From the NCBI GenBank assembly GCA_019022495.1, contig JAFEKR010000026.1:186001-250000 (forward strand): a stretch of 64,000 nucleotides of DNA, written 5' to 3'. The stretch's first letter is position 1. The number at the start of each line of letters is the position of its first letter. The stretch comes from Epichloe hybrida (Eukaryota > Ascomycota > Sordariomycetes > Hypocreales > Clavicipitaceae). The notes under the pieces are model-generated. The model did no database searches. It was not told the origin of the DNA and was given only the letters and a program-made list of their open reading frames with translations. Position numbers and translations under genes: made by a program. Positions 50,687-61,418 of this stretch are shown piece by piece.

Positions 50687-51351
50687 ATGTCATCCAACCC
50701 GGCCAACCCGGCCAACCCGGCCATCCACGCCTCCTCGAGCGCCTCGTCGCTCCGCGCCACATGCGACGCCCACGGCCTCACTCCGCAGCAGTTCGCTTCC
50801 CTCCGGGACGCCGCGGCGTCGGCCAAGGACAGCGCCTACTGCCCGTACAGCAGGTTCCGCGTCGGGGCGGCGGTCCTCGGCGACGACGGCTCCATCACGC
50901 GGGGCGCCAACGTCGAGAACGCGGCGTACCCCGTCGGGACGTGCGCCGAGAGGGTCGCCCTGTGCAAGGCCGTCACCGAGGGTCCCGGTCCCGGGGCCGG
51001 GGCCGGGGCCGGGGCTGGGGCCGGGGGGTTCAAGGCCGTGGCGGTGGCGACGGACGTGAGTCCGCCGGCTAGTCCGTGCGGAATGTGCAGACAGTTGTGA
51101 GTGTGCTTCCGAGGGGTGAAGGGGGGGGGAGGTGAAGGGGATGGAGGAACTAATTTTGCGCGCGCGGCGTAGCATTCGCGAGTTTTGCAAGTTGAGCATG
51201 CCCGTCATCATGTTCGACAAGGACGGCAACTACGTGGTTTTGAGGCTGGAAGAGGTAATGTCTGTCCTTGTCCATTGGTCGCGTACTTGTGCTCACTGGG
51301 TAGTTGCTGCCGTTGTCGTTTGGGCCCGAGAACCTTGCGAGGGGGGGGTAG
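50687..51351 (+). CDS. cdd1: Cytidine deaminase (3 exons)
   Basis: Zinc enzyme that hydrolyses cytidine and deoxycytidine to uridine and deoxyuridine in cytosolic pyrimidine salvage. Exons 50687-51096, 51173-51254 and 51304-51351 give a 179-aa protein; introns of 76 and 49 bp have GTGAGT...TAG and GTAATG...TAG borders and restore CGMCRQFIREFCKLSMPVI and LPLSFGPENL. Zinc ligands are Cys86, Cys131 and Cys134 (TCAERVAL and PCGMCRQ), the proton shuttle is Glu88, and the substrate-binding stretch is NVENAAYP. This is the homotetrameric CDA family. Odd points: an N-terminal NPA tandem, and a Gly/Pro-Ala insert at residues 98-114 (GPGPGAGAGAGAGAGG) between helix and strand, encoded by a GGGGCC-type hexamer repeat. 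The first ATG of the frame was chosen; a shorter start inside the family domain is not available. Confidence 0.93.
50981..51028 (+). repeat. GGGGCC-type hexanucleotide repeat inside the deaminase exon
   Basis: About five consecutive G4C2-like units (one with CT for CC), preceded by two GGTCCC units. It is in frame and encodes alternating Gly/Pro and Gly/Ala. Such tracts readily form G-quadruplexes and vary in length. Confidence 0.85.
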
Positions 51352-51731
51352 GGTTTGGAAACTCGTGCCATTGGATTTTTTTTTTTTTTTTTGTGTGTGT
51401 CTCTGGAATCATTGCGGAACGGGTCCGCAAGAAGGGGGAATTTTCTACAGGATGGCTGGCTGCCGATGGTCTGGTCCTGGTCAAACACAATGATTTGATG
51501 GTGAATCTTGTGATTAAATTAAAGTAGGTAGTTGGAATGACTGCCCCCCCTATCCATCCATTATTGCTCCATTGCAGAGATGCTATGTGATCTGTTCGAG
51601 TACAGGAAAGAAGAAGTCGTAGTAGATGTACGAAAGAAATACATAATGTGTTGATATATCAAGCGTCGGTTCATGACTTTGTGTGTGTGTGTGTGTGTGT
51701 GTTCAAATTGTACAGTCAGCAAGACCCCATC
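51352..51731. other. Short convergent intergenic region
   Basis: 380 bp between the 3' ends of the plus-strand deaminase and the minus-strand Thr-rich gene. It contains a T-run near 51377-51392 and a (GT)n run at 51680-51702. No gene seen. Confidence 0.7.
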
Positions 51732-53496
51732 TTATAAGCCAATGTTCAGAGGGCCAAGCTTCAAGTTGAGCAGCCCGCCCTGCTTTTTCTCCTGGGGAGC
51801 CGGAGCCGGAGCCGGAGCCGTGTCGGCCTTCTTCTGGTTCGTCTCTACATTGGCATTGGCGTCGGAGATGTTGCCGCCGGCCACCTGGGCGGCGGCTCTG
51901 TGCCCAGAAGGCATCTCGTCATGCCACTCCTGGCTGGTGGGACATCCGCAGCTCAGATCGTACCACCTGCCAGGCTGGCTGTTGTCGAGATGCCGGACGG
52001 CGCGGGACACGGGCGCGCCGTAGAGGTCGCAGCGGGGGGCGCCGAGCTCGTTGTTGTAGAAGCGGTAGGATTCGCAGCCCCGGGTGTCTTCCATGACGCT
52101 CTGTTCCAGGAAGGGGGCAGTTAGTTTTCGTTCTTTTCTTCTTCTTCTTCTTCTTCTTCTTCTCTCTTTTCGTTGTTCTGGACTTGATGATGTCTCTTTT
52201 CGTTGTTCTGGACTTGATGAGGGAGGGGGGTGGTGGTGGTGGTGGTGACTTACGTGGCAGAACTGGTAGCATCCTTCTTCGGTGACGGGCGCACCGGGTC
52301 TCTCCTCGATGAACTGGGCGAGAAAGTAGACGCCCGCGGGCTGGCCCTTGACTCCGCAGTACGAGGCGTCCTGGTCGGGAGTGCCGGTCTGGTTGTCGTG
52401 CTCACAGATGGTCTTGGTGGGTGGGTGGAGGGCGGTAGGCGTGCTGGTCATGGATGACTTGGTCACGGGCGTCATGGACGTGTCGATGATGCAGGTGGTT
52501 GTTGTTGCTGTTGTTGTCTGGCCGGCGGTCGGGGGGGCGGTCGGGGGAGCGGTCGCCGTCGAGAAGGGGGTGACTTTCAGCGTGCGGGCGGTGGTGGCAT
52601 GGGTGGACGTCCATGTTGTTGTTTCCTCGCAGGGCTCGGTGGTGGTGGTGGTGTTGGTGTTGGTGCCGGTGATGATGATGCTGGTGTTGGCGGTGGTGGT
52701 GGTGACGACGGGAATGGAAGTGGTCATGACAAGAGTGGACGTCGCCGCCGTCGCCGTGGGATCATCCTCGGGGCAAGGCTCGGATGTCACGGTCGTGTTC
52801 TTGGTCATGTGGACAATCAGGGTAGTCCGTGGCCCCGTACGCGTGGCCGACTCTTCAGGACAAGGCTCGGTGGTGGGAGGAGCCGCGGTACTATGAGCAG
52901 GCACAGTGCTGTTCCACCCGCCCGTGGTCATCGTGGTCATCGTGGTCATGGTTTCGTCGGGACAGGGCTCCTCGGTGGAAGAAGAAGTCGGGGTAGAGGC
53001 AGAAGAAATGACGGAAGAAGTGAGCTCGTCCTCACACGGCTCCGTGGCACCCTCACCGGCACCGGTGGGCGTGACGTAGACAGTCACGTCTACCGTCGTG
53101 GTGGAGACAACGACGGTGCCGGTAGGGCATCCCTCGGGCATCGTCGGCATCGTCGGCATCGTCGTCATCTGAGCATCGTCTTGCCAGTCGTCGTGCGCCA
53201 CCTTGGCGTTGCCCCATTTGTGGTGGCGAGCGTACAGCCCGTCGGCAACGGCGGCGGCGGCGGCATTGTGCCGGGCGGCCCTCGGAGCGGCGGCGGCGCC
53301 CTCATCTTGGACATTCTGTCCCGTGTGAGTCAAAGTCGAGAAGAACAATAAGGAAAAAAGGAAAGGGAAACGAAGGGGGAGGGGGAAAAAGGGGGGCCAC
53401 AAAATGTCTTACCTCGACACTTTGGTCGAACAATCTCGGCGCGGCCTGCGCCAATGTCAAGAGACTGGAAGCCGCTGCCACTGTTTCCCAACGCAT
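51732..53496 (-). CDS. Secreted Thr-rich protein with PAN/apple-like C-terminal domain
   Basis: Predicted extracellular or wall-associated protein, function unknown. Exons (minus) 53496-53413, 53315-52254 and 52100-51732 give 504 aa; introns of 97 and 153 bp have GTAAGA...ACAG and GTAAGT...ACAG borders. The start MRWETVAAASSLLTLAQA is a clear signal peptide with cleavage after Ala18. Residues ~60-320 are Thr/Ser-rich with recurring EPC or EPCPE units (about six) and TTM/PTM runs, a likely heavily O-glycosylated stalk. The C-terminal part (from CEHDNQTGT) has about ten Cys and the pattern CYQFCHS..GCESYRFYNN....CDLYGAP of fungal PAN/apple-like domains, which bind proteins or sugars. It ends in an Ala-Pro run and GGLLNLKLGPLNIGL; no GPI signal is evident. 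The second intron is a multiple of three, so retention would add a His/Lys/Arg-rich insert without a stop. Confidence 0.82.
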
Positions 53497-54324
53497 GGTG
53501 GTCGGTGGTCAGTTTTTGTGCGTGCGTGAAATTATGTAAAGGAACAGAGAAATAAATTGTCTGCCGATGAGGCAAGAAGTGAACAAGGAATGGAGGAAGT
53601 CGGATGGTGGATGATGATGATGGTGGTGGTGATTGCTGTTGTTGTCGAATCCATCTCGTTCAAGGTCATCGCCGACGACGACTTATATAACACCTTGGGC
53701 AGCGGCCTCGTACTTCTTCAGGGCTACTACTACTATTGAATCAGAGTTTCTCGACGAAGCCAATATCAATATCAATATACTCGCCCGTCTAGTGATGTCT
53801 TTTTTTTTTCTTTTCGTTGACGAGGGAGGCCCCGAGGGAGCTTGCCCGAATAGGCAACTGACTTGGAAAGGGACCAATCACGCTGCCGCGACTTGGGGGC
53901 CAGGGCGGACACGGAAGCGGACACGGAAAGGGAAGGCGACTGACTGGCATTCGTTCTTCTTCATCTGTCTCTGGAACCGCCCTTCTGCACGAGGGAGGTA
54001 CTTGTATGGAATGTGTGTGCTTGTATGCCATTAACCATTATTGGAGTCGCTAACAGGGTCCATGGCCTGGAGGAGCCCGCTCCATCTGGACAAATGTTGT
54101 CCCCAAATCCCCTCAACAACGAGACGGCCTAATCCCATCACCTGGCAGAAAACGATCAGGACCAATCCATTCGTCTGCTCGACTCATGTCCGCTATTCGC
54201 GTCCGAGTAAATAAAATCGCATCGGAAGAAATCACATGGGCCAGGGCGGCAAGCCTCTTCTTTCTGCATCGCTTTGTGTACTGTGCAACACCAAAAACGC
54301 CATTCAACATTGCATTTCCCTCAT
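53497..54324 (-). promoter_or_regulatory. Upstream region of the Thr-rich gene with TATA-like box
   Basis: 828 bp between the Thr-rich gene start and the end of the next minus-strand gene. On the minus strand a TATATAAG box lies at 53682-53689, about 190 bp before the ATG. ATG/GAT triplet runs are at 53603-53640. No gene seen in the rest. Confidence 0.5.
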
Positions 54325-55314
54325 TCAGTCCTCCCAAATTGTCTCCAAGTCCAGATCGCTACGTCGCTCTGCTCCACAAACGCTCCAGCGCTTCCGCTTC
54401 ATGTCTCTCGATCCGTAACCTAGGGTTCGACCTCGCGGAGGTGCATCCATCGCCGCCCGGCCTTTTCCATCCGCCTGTTCACCTTCACCGGCGTCTGCGG
54501 CATCTGCGGCATCGGCGACCGCCTTGAGCTGGGCAAGTCTCTCAGCTTCCAGGGCTGCCTCCTCTGCATCGGGTGTGTCGGGAATTGTCTCCAGACTCGA
54601 GATGCTGGGGCTGCGGGACCGGGCAGACGTTGGAGTCGACGGCACCGAGGATAAGCTACCCCCGTAACCCATGGATAATACATCGCAGGACCTGAAAGAT
54701 GAAGCCGAAGACGGCGTGGAGGGCAGTAGTGAAGAGGAGCTCGAACTCGGAGGCGGCACATTTCGGAAAGGCGACGACGACCTTCTAAGACGACTCGACG
54801 ACACCATGGGCGGTCCGAACACGGGGGAGCTGCTTCGTTCGTTCGGCTTCTTCTCGCAATCGAGAACACTCGTCCGTACGGGAGAGGTGTTGGGGAACGC
54901 CTCATCCGCATGTTTCCTCGGCGTACGGGAACGACTTGGCGAGCCCGAGTTGGAAGGACTTGCAGGTCGAAGCTGCGGCGAGTACAATATTCGGCCGGAG
55001 CCGCTGACGCCAGGCATGGACTGCGTTCGAGACATTGGCGAGGCCAGAGCGGCGGCCGATCGCGATCTTGAGTGGCCACTGGACAATGGGGAGGCGGTTC
55101 GAGGTCTGTATGGCAGGGCAGCTGATGAATGGCCCCATGATGGAGATGTCGGTGAAGTCGGGTTGGGGTCGGTGCTTCGACGTATGGTCGGCGGTTTCCT
55201 CGCCATGTCGAGTTCGAGTGGTGGAATACCGGCTGAGTTACTGCTGAAAAGGAAGGACGGCACTGGTGAGGACTTGAACGCCTCCATGCGCTCCGTCTCA
55301 GGAACAGGCTCCAT
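54325..55314 (-). CDS. Ser/Pro-rich conserved fungal protein ('basic proline-rich' type)
   Basis: Single-exon gene of 329 aa, function unknown. I chose the ATG at 55314 (MEPVPETERMEAFKSSPVP); the frame is open for 66 more codons upstream, but that part is Thr/Ser low complexity ending in a CA-rich run and looks like leader. Most of the chain is disordered and rich in Ser, Pro and Arg, with many SP/TP and RSxS sites suited to kinases (SPSRSRTPRK, SRSPSISSLETIPDTPD). A short predicted helix follows (AEEAALEAERLAQLKAVADA). The C-terminus KRKRWSVCGAERRSDLDLETIWED is the most conserved-looking block and is what I recall from Hypocrealean proteins annotated basic proline-rich. No catalytic domain. 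The long frame on the opposite strand (54671-55840) is a composition artefact. Confidence 0.75.
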   Translation of the reverse strand: MEPVPETERMEAFKSSPVPSFLFSSNSAGIPPLELDMARKPPTIRRSTDPNPTSPTSPSWGHSSAALPYRPRTASPLSSGHSRSRSAAALASPMSRTQSMPGVSGSGRILYSPQLRPASPSNSGSPSRSRTPRKHADEAFPNTSPVRTSVLDCEKKPNERSSSPVFGPPMVSSSRLRRSSSPFRNVPPPSSSSSSLLPSTPSSASSFRSCDVLSMGYGGSLSSVPSTPTSARSRSPSISSLETIPDTPDAEEAALEAERLAQLKAVADAADAADAGEGEQADGKGRAAMDAPPRGRTLGYGSRDMKRKRWSVCGAERRSDLDLETIWED

Positions 55315-56904
55315 GAGTGCTGTTGGCGATGAACGGCTGCATGCGGGGGGGGGGACGGCGGAACAGATAAAGGGCAAGGAAGGCAGAAAGTGTTTTGCTT
55401 TCGATTTTGAGGAGAGATGCGAGTTGTTCGTGGTGGTGGAGAGGAGAAATAGCAGGACCGGCTGTGTTGTTGTTGTTGTTGTTGTTTTCGTGTGTGTCAT
55501 GTCGCGACTCAAAAGCGACTGGAAAGCGACTCAGGTGAACGGCGGCAGGCCGGACCTGAGACGGGAACCAACCAAGAGCAGGGCTTGGCCACGGTTTGCT
55601 GGCAAGCCGGAACCAAGCGACGACGAGTGCTCACTGCTGGCGATCTGGCTTGGGAAAACTGAGTTGACGTCGAGAAGGCGAGGGGACACGAAGAAGATGA
55701 GTACATGTATGATCAGCGAGGTGGGGGCCTTTTTGTTCCCGAGGTCAGGGGTGATTGCTACTATGTACGAGACTGCGAGACCCTTCGAGTCAAGCTTCAA
55801 GGTTCAGCCAGCGGGGGCTCCGTCTAGCGGCTCCGTCTAGCGGCCTTTTACGCCTTTCGTGGGTGAATGGGGCGAACGGGCCAATGGGCGGATGGGGCCA
55901 GTGGATCCCCCTGATCATGAGTATGATGAGTGGCTCGCAAGTTGGTGCGCGGTCTGAACATGGCCGAGTTCCTGGCGCCAACCAAAAAGTGTAAGGGACA
56001 AGTTTGAGAACCAAAAGCCCAAAAGCCCAAAAGCCCAAAAGACTGGGGGGCTCGAGCCAAAAATAAACAAGCCGAGCCGTGTGTGTGGTGTTTTGGATGT
56101 TTCGTAGTGTTTCGCCTGCTTCCTGCTCTCTCTATGCCCAAGAGCTCGGTAGCTGCCGGTTTGAACGTCTGGTCTGGACCTGGCCAACAATTGGGTGTCG
56201 CCTTCTCTCGAGCCAAGATAAAAAAGTGTTGGGAGCCTGCCCGTTGGGTCACAGACTTGTAAAAAAATTCAAGACTTGAGAGGAAGGAGCGAGTCGTGGC
56301 AGGAGTGACTCCGAAGTGAGTAGCGGCAGGAGTGAGTAGTGGCAGGAGTGGTCGGTGAGTGCAGGGTCCTGCGTCTTTCCGCATCTGGATTTATTATCAC
56401 TTTAGGCTTTGGGTCTCGAGTCGGTGCGCGATCCATAATATCCATCGACCTCGTTCCACAGATCCCCCAGCTTTCGTCGCCCCTCATGTGGCCACGGCCA
56501 CGGCCTCTCCATCGTCGCCAAATCTTCAAATCTTGTTATCTGGCTGACGGTGGCGGCGGGCACGGCTCATCCGCTAATCGAGCCACGTTCCCCCTTGCGA
56601 GGGGCCATTTTTCATACTTCAGCCGCCGTCGCTCACGGATCAGTTGTCGTCTTGTCGCTTGTCGTCCATGTTGAAACTGCGAGTGGTTCAAACTTCACAC
56701 AGAGGCGGCGGGTTGTTCCCGTTGCGGCAGCGCGGCGCACACGGCCAAACCCGCAGAATTCGTTCAAAAATATGTGAGTGCACCACGATAGCATTACTAT
56801 GACTAGCCCATCATAACCTCCCATGCCAGACAGAGCGTCTTTGTTCCCATCCATGGCAAAATTGAGCCTATTCTCTGCAGACATCTGTTCTCGGTTTCTT
56901 TCAT
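55315..56904. other. Intergenic region, 1.6 kb
   Basis: Contains the promoter of the Ser/Pro-rich gene (right to left) and the 3' region of the next gene. It has a GTT run near 55465-55490, CCAAAAG-type tandem units at 56010-56040, a GGCAGGAGTGA-type tandem repeat at 56295-56350, and a duplicated CTCCGTCTAGCGG at 55818-55842. I see no spliced gene or tRNA. Confidence 0.6.
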
Positions 56905-58481
56905 TCATTCTCCAGTGGTTCTGCATTCGGCCCCGTCATCGTCTTGTCCGTCCATGACCACATCTGCCTTTGCCAGCACCATCTCCGAGTGGTAGTTCCT
57001 ACCACTTGCATTTCCCTTTTTGAGCAGCGCGGGCGTGACTGTCAATCGCACCTTTGCATTCGCAGCGGGCGGCCTCTGGTCCCTGTTGACAGCGTCCATG
57101 GAATCACCATGGTAGTCCGGGGGGATCGAGCCACGCTCTCTTTGTTCAAGATCATGCCAGAATGTGGTAATCAGGGCCCGAGATTGCATACACATGTCAT
57201 CCAGCTCCACCGCCAAAGTGAGAATATCCCGAAGAATATCCCGAAGATCATCCTGGATGGAGCATCTACCTGTTCCATCATTGCCCGGTTCTTCTCCATA
57301 GACAAACGTGTAGATTTGGCCGCAGTCATTTTGGAGCATCGTATCTACATCGCTGTCTGAGGGTTTGATGATTTCCCAGCCTTCGTTGAACCATTTGCAC
57401 ATTGGCCCCAGTCGTGTAGATCGATTCCCATTCAATTCTTATTCACAAAGCAATCAGTTCACTTGCCAGAAGACTTCTCTCGGTGTCTCAAAACTCACTC
57501 TGTAGCATGATCTTCTTGAACTCCTTGAAGCTGCGCCTGTCTGCATCCGAATCGGAATGGCTTTGAGACATGAACACGATCCTATGAATGGATAACCAGA
57601 GGAACTTCTCAATTGCCCAGCGTCGAAGGTTTGGATTCTCGAAAGCACGACGACTTGACTCCATTTTATTGCCTCTGGAGACATTCTTCATCGTCTTACT
57701 GTACGAGGGGCAACGATCTTCTGGAATGCTGTGCGCGACCAGTAGAGAAAGGGTTCGGATACTAAACTTGAATTGCTTCCAATGAGACTTCAACTCGCCA
57801 TCAGATATCTTGGTGTTGTTTGCGAGGACTGGCTCATTTACAGAAGCGGCTTTTCTGTCCGCCGTGCACGAATGTCTTTCAGCTGCCTGGTGAGAAGCGA
57901 TCAGGGAAGTGTGCTCCGCGTGCAATTTTGCATATTCAAAAGTCAGGTTTCCGATTTCGCAATCCATGACATAAAGGCGGGTATTTTGATGGCTTATCAA
58001 GTCTTGAAGGCTCCGTATGTGAGCTTCATAGCCCTCGATAGCGCGAGCATGAAGATGGTCGAGTCTAGGACCGGCGAGCTGCCCCCCTAGCATGTCAGCC
58101 ACGGTCGTCCTGACGTCTTCTCCTCCTGAAGATACATGGCTGTCAAGGGTACTCGGGCCGTTATTTCGAACGTGTTCAAGAGAGTTTTCAAAACACGCTA
58201 AACATCATTAGCAGCGCGACGAATGACGAGGTTCTACCATACGTACCGCTCAGTTCTCCCAAGTTGACCTGAGAAGCAGGAGGATTTTCATTCGTGTAAG
58301 AACTTGGGTGCTGTATGAGATGAACAGATTCGTCTTCTCCCATTGTGCAGTCTCCCTCTTCAGAATCAGGTATCGTCTCCATTGTCAGTTGGACTGGTGA
58401 GGAGGAAACATCTCGGGTGCCACTTGGTATTAACCCTGATAGAGTCTTTTGAATACACTTCATGGCGCGACTGGTCAGCAT
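56905..58481 (-). CDS. Unrecognised three-exon protein, divergent partner of the Hsp70-like gene
   Basis: Function unknown. Exons (minus) 58481-58247, 58197-57499 and 57437-56905, with introns of 49 and 61 bp (GTACGT...TTTAG with a CTAAT branch-like site, and GTGAGT...AAG); phases join cleanly and give about 488 aa. The start MLTSRAMKC has a good context; an in-frame ATG at 58541 would add 20 residues but has a poor context. An acidic Ser/Thr N-terminus (residues 20-80) is followed by a probable coiled coil or helical pair (YEAHIRSLQDLISHQNTRLY...), then a block WKQFKFSIRTLSLLV..., with RRWAIEKFLWLSIHRIVF and CKWFNEGWEII, a layout I associate with uncharacterised ascomycete proteins but cannot name. 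No signal peptide. A 267-bp shared promoter with the Hsp70-like gene suggests co-regulation. Confidence 0.72.
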
Positions 58482-58748
58482 CTTGTGAACTCGGGTTATG
58501 TAACTCCAGAACTTCAAAGGCAACACAAAAAAACTAATCATTCAAGCGAGCAGTACGAGATGAGTCTCAAATATTGGCGTGCAGCTGTCAACGGCAGCCG
58601 TCATGCTTGGAATGCAAGCAACCTTACTTAGTAAGTAAGATAACTAATTTCTCAACTAGAAGGGCTACATACTTTTAACAATCCTCATCATAAACTCCCC
58701 CATCATTTGCTGCTCAAAGGCTTCGTCGAATCAAATCTGATGTGCACC
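58482..58748. promoter_or_regulatory. Bidirectional promoter between unknown gene and Hsp70-like gene
   Basis: 267 bp separate the two divergent start codons. Neither a canonical TATA box nor a clear heat-shock element (alternating NGAAN units) stands out. Confidence 0.55.
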
Positions 58749-61107
58749 ATGGCAAGAACGTCCACAACAGATGAGGTTCTCGTCATTGGCGTTGATTTTG
58801 GAACAACGTGAGCCCCCCCCTCCCCAACCTCATTGATGTGAGAGAAATCGATGAACAACGCTGAATTGTTTTGAGCAGTTACTCTGGTGTCGCTTGGGCC
58901 TACTCACGCCAACCCGAAAACATCGAAGTCATCACAAACTGGGAATCTGAGCTCACACATTGCTCGGATGAAGAGAAGTCGCCCACACTCCTGAATTATG
59001 GCGAGAATGGGGAGCAAGACGAATGGGGGTACACAGTTACGTCTGCCAAGGACGCCTTCAGGTGGTTTAAGCTGCTTCTCCTTGATGAAAAGGATGTTGA
59101 CCCAGTTATATATAATTGCTCCGAGTTCAAAGAAGCTCGCAGGGCTCGGGATGCCTCTGGCAAGAGTGCCGTTGAAATTGTCTCCAGGTATCTTCAGCTT
59201 CTGTGGAATCATGCCATCAATGACATTCAGATTGCAATCGGCGAGGATCTGATAGTCAAGTGCCGATTCAATGTTGTCATAACACTTCCGGCCATTTGGC
59301 CACATTATGCCCAGCAACGTATGGAGCAGGCAACTAAAATAGCAGGCATTCTGGTCAAGAGACCATGCGGCACCACTTTGCTTCATTTCATCTCGGAACC
59401 AGAAGCGGCGGCGTTGTCAACACTGGGCGACCAGGCCAATAAGTCAACCGTTGAGGTGAGCGACACATGAGATGGGAGGGGTTTTTTTTTTTTTTTTTTA
59501 AAAAAAAAATGACTTGCTGAGTCATGAATCTTGCTAGGTTGATGACAATTTCGTCATATGTGATGCGGGAGGTGGTACTGTGGTAGGTTCCTCCGTCAGA
59601 GCCGTGAGATTTTCATCATCTGACTCTTTCCCCTTAGGATCTTATCAGCTACAGAGTAAGCGAGAAAACGCCATTCACTCTTAAGGAGTCTGTCAAAGGA
59701 GACGGTAAAGCTTAACCAATGCGAGATACCAGTGCCTTGAGTTGCATGCTGACTAGATTTCACCTACAGGGGGCCTCTGCGGTGGGATTTTCTTGGATAA
59801 GAATTTCTTAGAGCTCGTCAAGAGTGCAACTGGAGGCTCTTGGCATAACGTCAGCAAGAAGCAAGAATTGAAGTTTATGAACGACAACTGGGAGCACGGC
59901 ATTAAGCGACAGTTCCGCGGCAGGCCGCGTACGTGGATCGTGGACACTCCCGATTCGGTGAAGAAATCACAGAGTCAAAAGCGGTCCAAAGGACTTTCAC
60001 TCCACACGTAAGTAGTCTACTGGTGGCTGAGAGTTGTGGCACGTACTATCCTCGCTCTAACGCTCATTACTGAATCAGGAATGAGATACTGAAAGTCTTT
60101 GACCCCATCATACAAAAAATAGAGGCTCTGGTGAAATCACAAACGTTAGCCATACTAAGCAAGTATGGCAAACAAGCCAAGGTATGTATACTTTCCACAC
60201 GAGACCTGGTCCTCCTCTACAGTGACTCGATTTATCTGCACCTTCTGACGTCAGCTTTAGTACGTGATTCTGGTCGGGGGCTTAGGACGCAACCCTTACC
60301 TGCGAGATTGTCTGGACAAATCTGTGGACGCTGCGACCAAAGTTCTCCAATCCCAGGGTACCAAGCCGTATGTTTCATTGTCTTTGTATCAACTTTTATC
60401 GTGCCATTTTTTCGTTTCCGATGTGCCATTCGCTCTAATACGTGCATCACAGTTGGGTTGCAATATGTCGGGGCGCGGTAATTCATGGACTTGCATCACT
60501 GCATCTTCCCCGGTCGTTGAATATCAAGGTTGAGAGCAGAGTCGCTCGCTTGAGTTACGGTGTCGTGTTCTCAGAATTATATGATCCCGAGTGTCATTCA
60601 ATCCAAGACAGGACCTTTGACTCTACAGAACATGTTTGGAAAGCTGAAAACCAAATGGAGTGGTTTCTCAAGCAGGTACACTATCTCAGTCAGATCATAG
60701 GTTCTCCTCATTCTGGCAAATTCTTCCCCATTTTCACATCGTCTCCAGTCAACTTCGAACTAAAACTTAAATAGGGTCAAGATTTATCAGAATCAAGTCG
60801 TGTACGGCGTCGCTATCACCGAAACTACACGGGGATAGTCGAAGAGATTGAGAACTGGTTCTACATAACGGCTTCTCGTAATCCGCCTTCCAGACTCGAA
60901 GATTGTGTATCTCGGTTATGCTCTGTCAAGTGGAATAGAAAGGTGGATAGTGGCAAACTTCCTCGTCGGACCAACTCGCTTGGAGTACCGTACCGCGTTC
61001 TCAATTATGAAATCGAAATGACTTGCGACGGGAGGTCAATTGATTTTACAGTCTACTACAAAGGGGGAGCAGTGGCTAGCCACAACGTGGTGGTTGAATA
61101 CGAGTAA
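58749..61107 (+). CDS. Hsp70-family (HSPA12-like) ATPase, 9 exons
   Basis: Actin/Hsp70-fold ATPase of the divergent fungal HSPA12-like group; substrate unknown, cytosolic by lack of signal. Exons: 58749-58807, 58879-59455, 59538-59582, 59638-59704, 59770-60007, 60079-60181, 60261-60367, 60453-60675, 60775-61107; all GT-AG, all phases consistent, giving 583 aa. Phosphate-1 motif VIGVDFGTTYSGVAWAY (from residue 12) spans intron 1; phosphate-2 motif DAGGGTVDLISY spans intron 3; GGLCGGIFLDKNF follows intron 4; the adenosine motif is VILVGGLGRNPYL; then PWVAICRGAVIHGLAS. The substrate-binding half is shorter and unlike classic Hsp70: ESRVARLSYGVVF..., then a C-terminal domain ending HNVVVEYE, with no EEVD. 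Start: the second of two in-frame ATGs (58740, 58749) has the better context. Intron 2 contains a T18-A10 run. Nine exons is many for a fungal gene, but usual for this family. Confidence 0.92.
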
Positions 61108-61418
61108 ACGGGACAAGTCTGCGCTTTTGCTTTCGCTCGTTGCTCTTGCTTGTTCCATAAGAAACGGACAGAGGAAATGAGAAGGTACCGGGAAGAGAGC
61201 TGAAGACGCTGTGTTCTCGTTATGACGTTTCGTCAACGGCCTCCCATTGCTTCATTTGCGACATGGAAACCAACTGAACATGGCCATCAAGGAAAGAAGC
61301 CGGGAAAGCACCAGATAAGCCAGACATTGGATGGAGGCAGAGCAAAAATGTTACTACTCAGCAAAGAGTCAAATAAATAGGTCATGATAGCTTGCTAATC
61401 ATTAAAGTCATAATCATC
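61108..61418. other. Convergent intergenic region
   Basis: 311 bp between the 3' ends of the Hsp70-like gene (+) and the WD40 gene (-). An AATAAA word at 61372-61377 could be a poly(A) signal for the plus-strand gene. Nothing else seen. Confidence 0.6.

Noticed and set aside
52599..53351. Long plus-strand open frames opposite the Thr-rich gene
   Set aside because: Gly/Val/Arg homopolymer-like output from complementing ACC/GTC triplet repeats. The minus strand has a signal peptide and matching splice sites.
54671..55840. 389-codon open frame on the plus strand opposite the Ser/Pro-rich gene
   Set aside because: Its sequence is Gly/Arg/Glu-rich low complexity mirrored from the GC- and Ser-rich codons of the real gene, with no domain. 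The minus-strand frame has a conserved-looking C-terminus.
56684..56700. GGTTCAAAC word resembling a tRNA T-loop
   Set aside because: No matching acceptor, D or anticodon stems around it.
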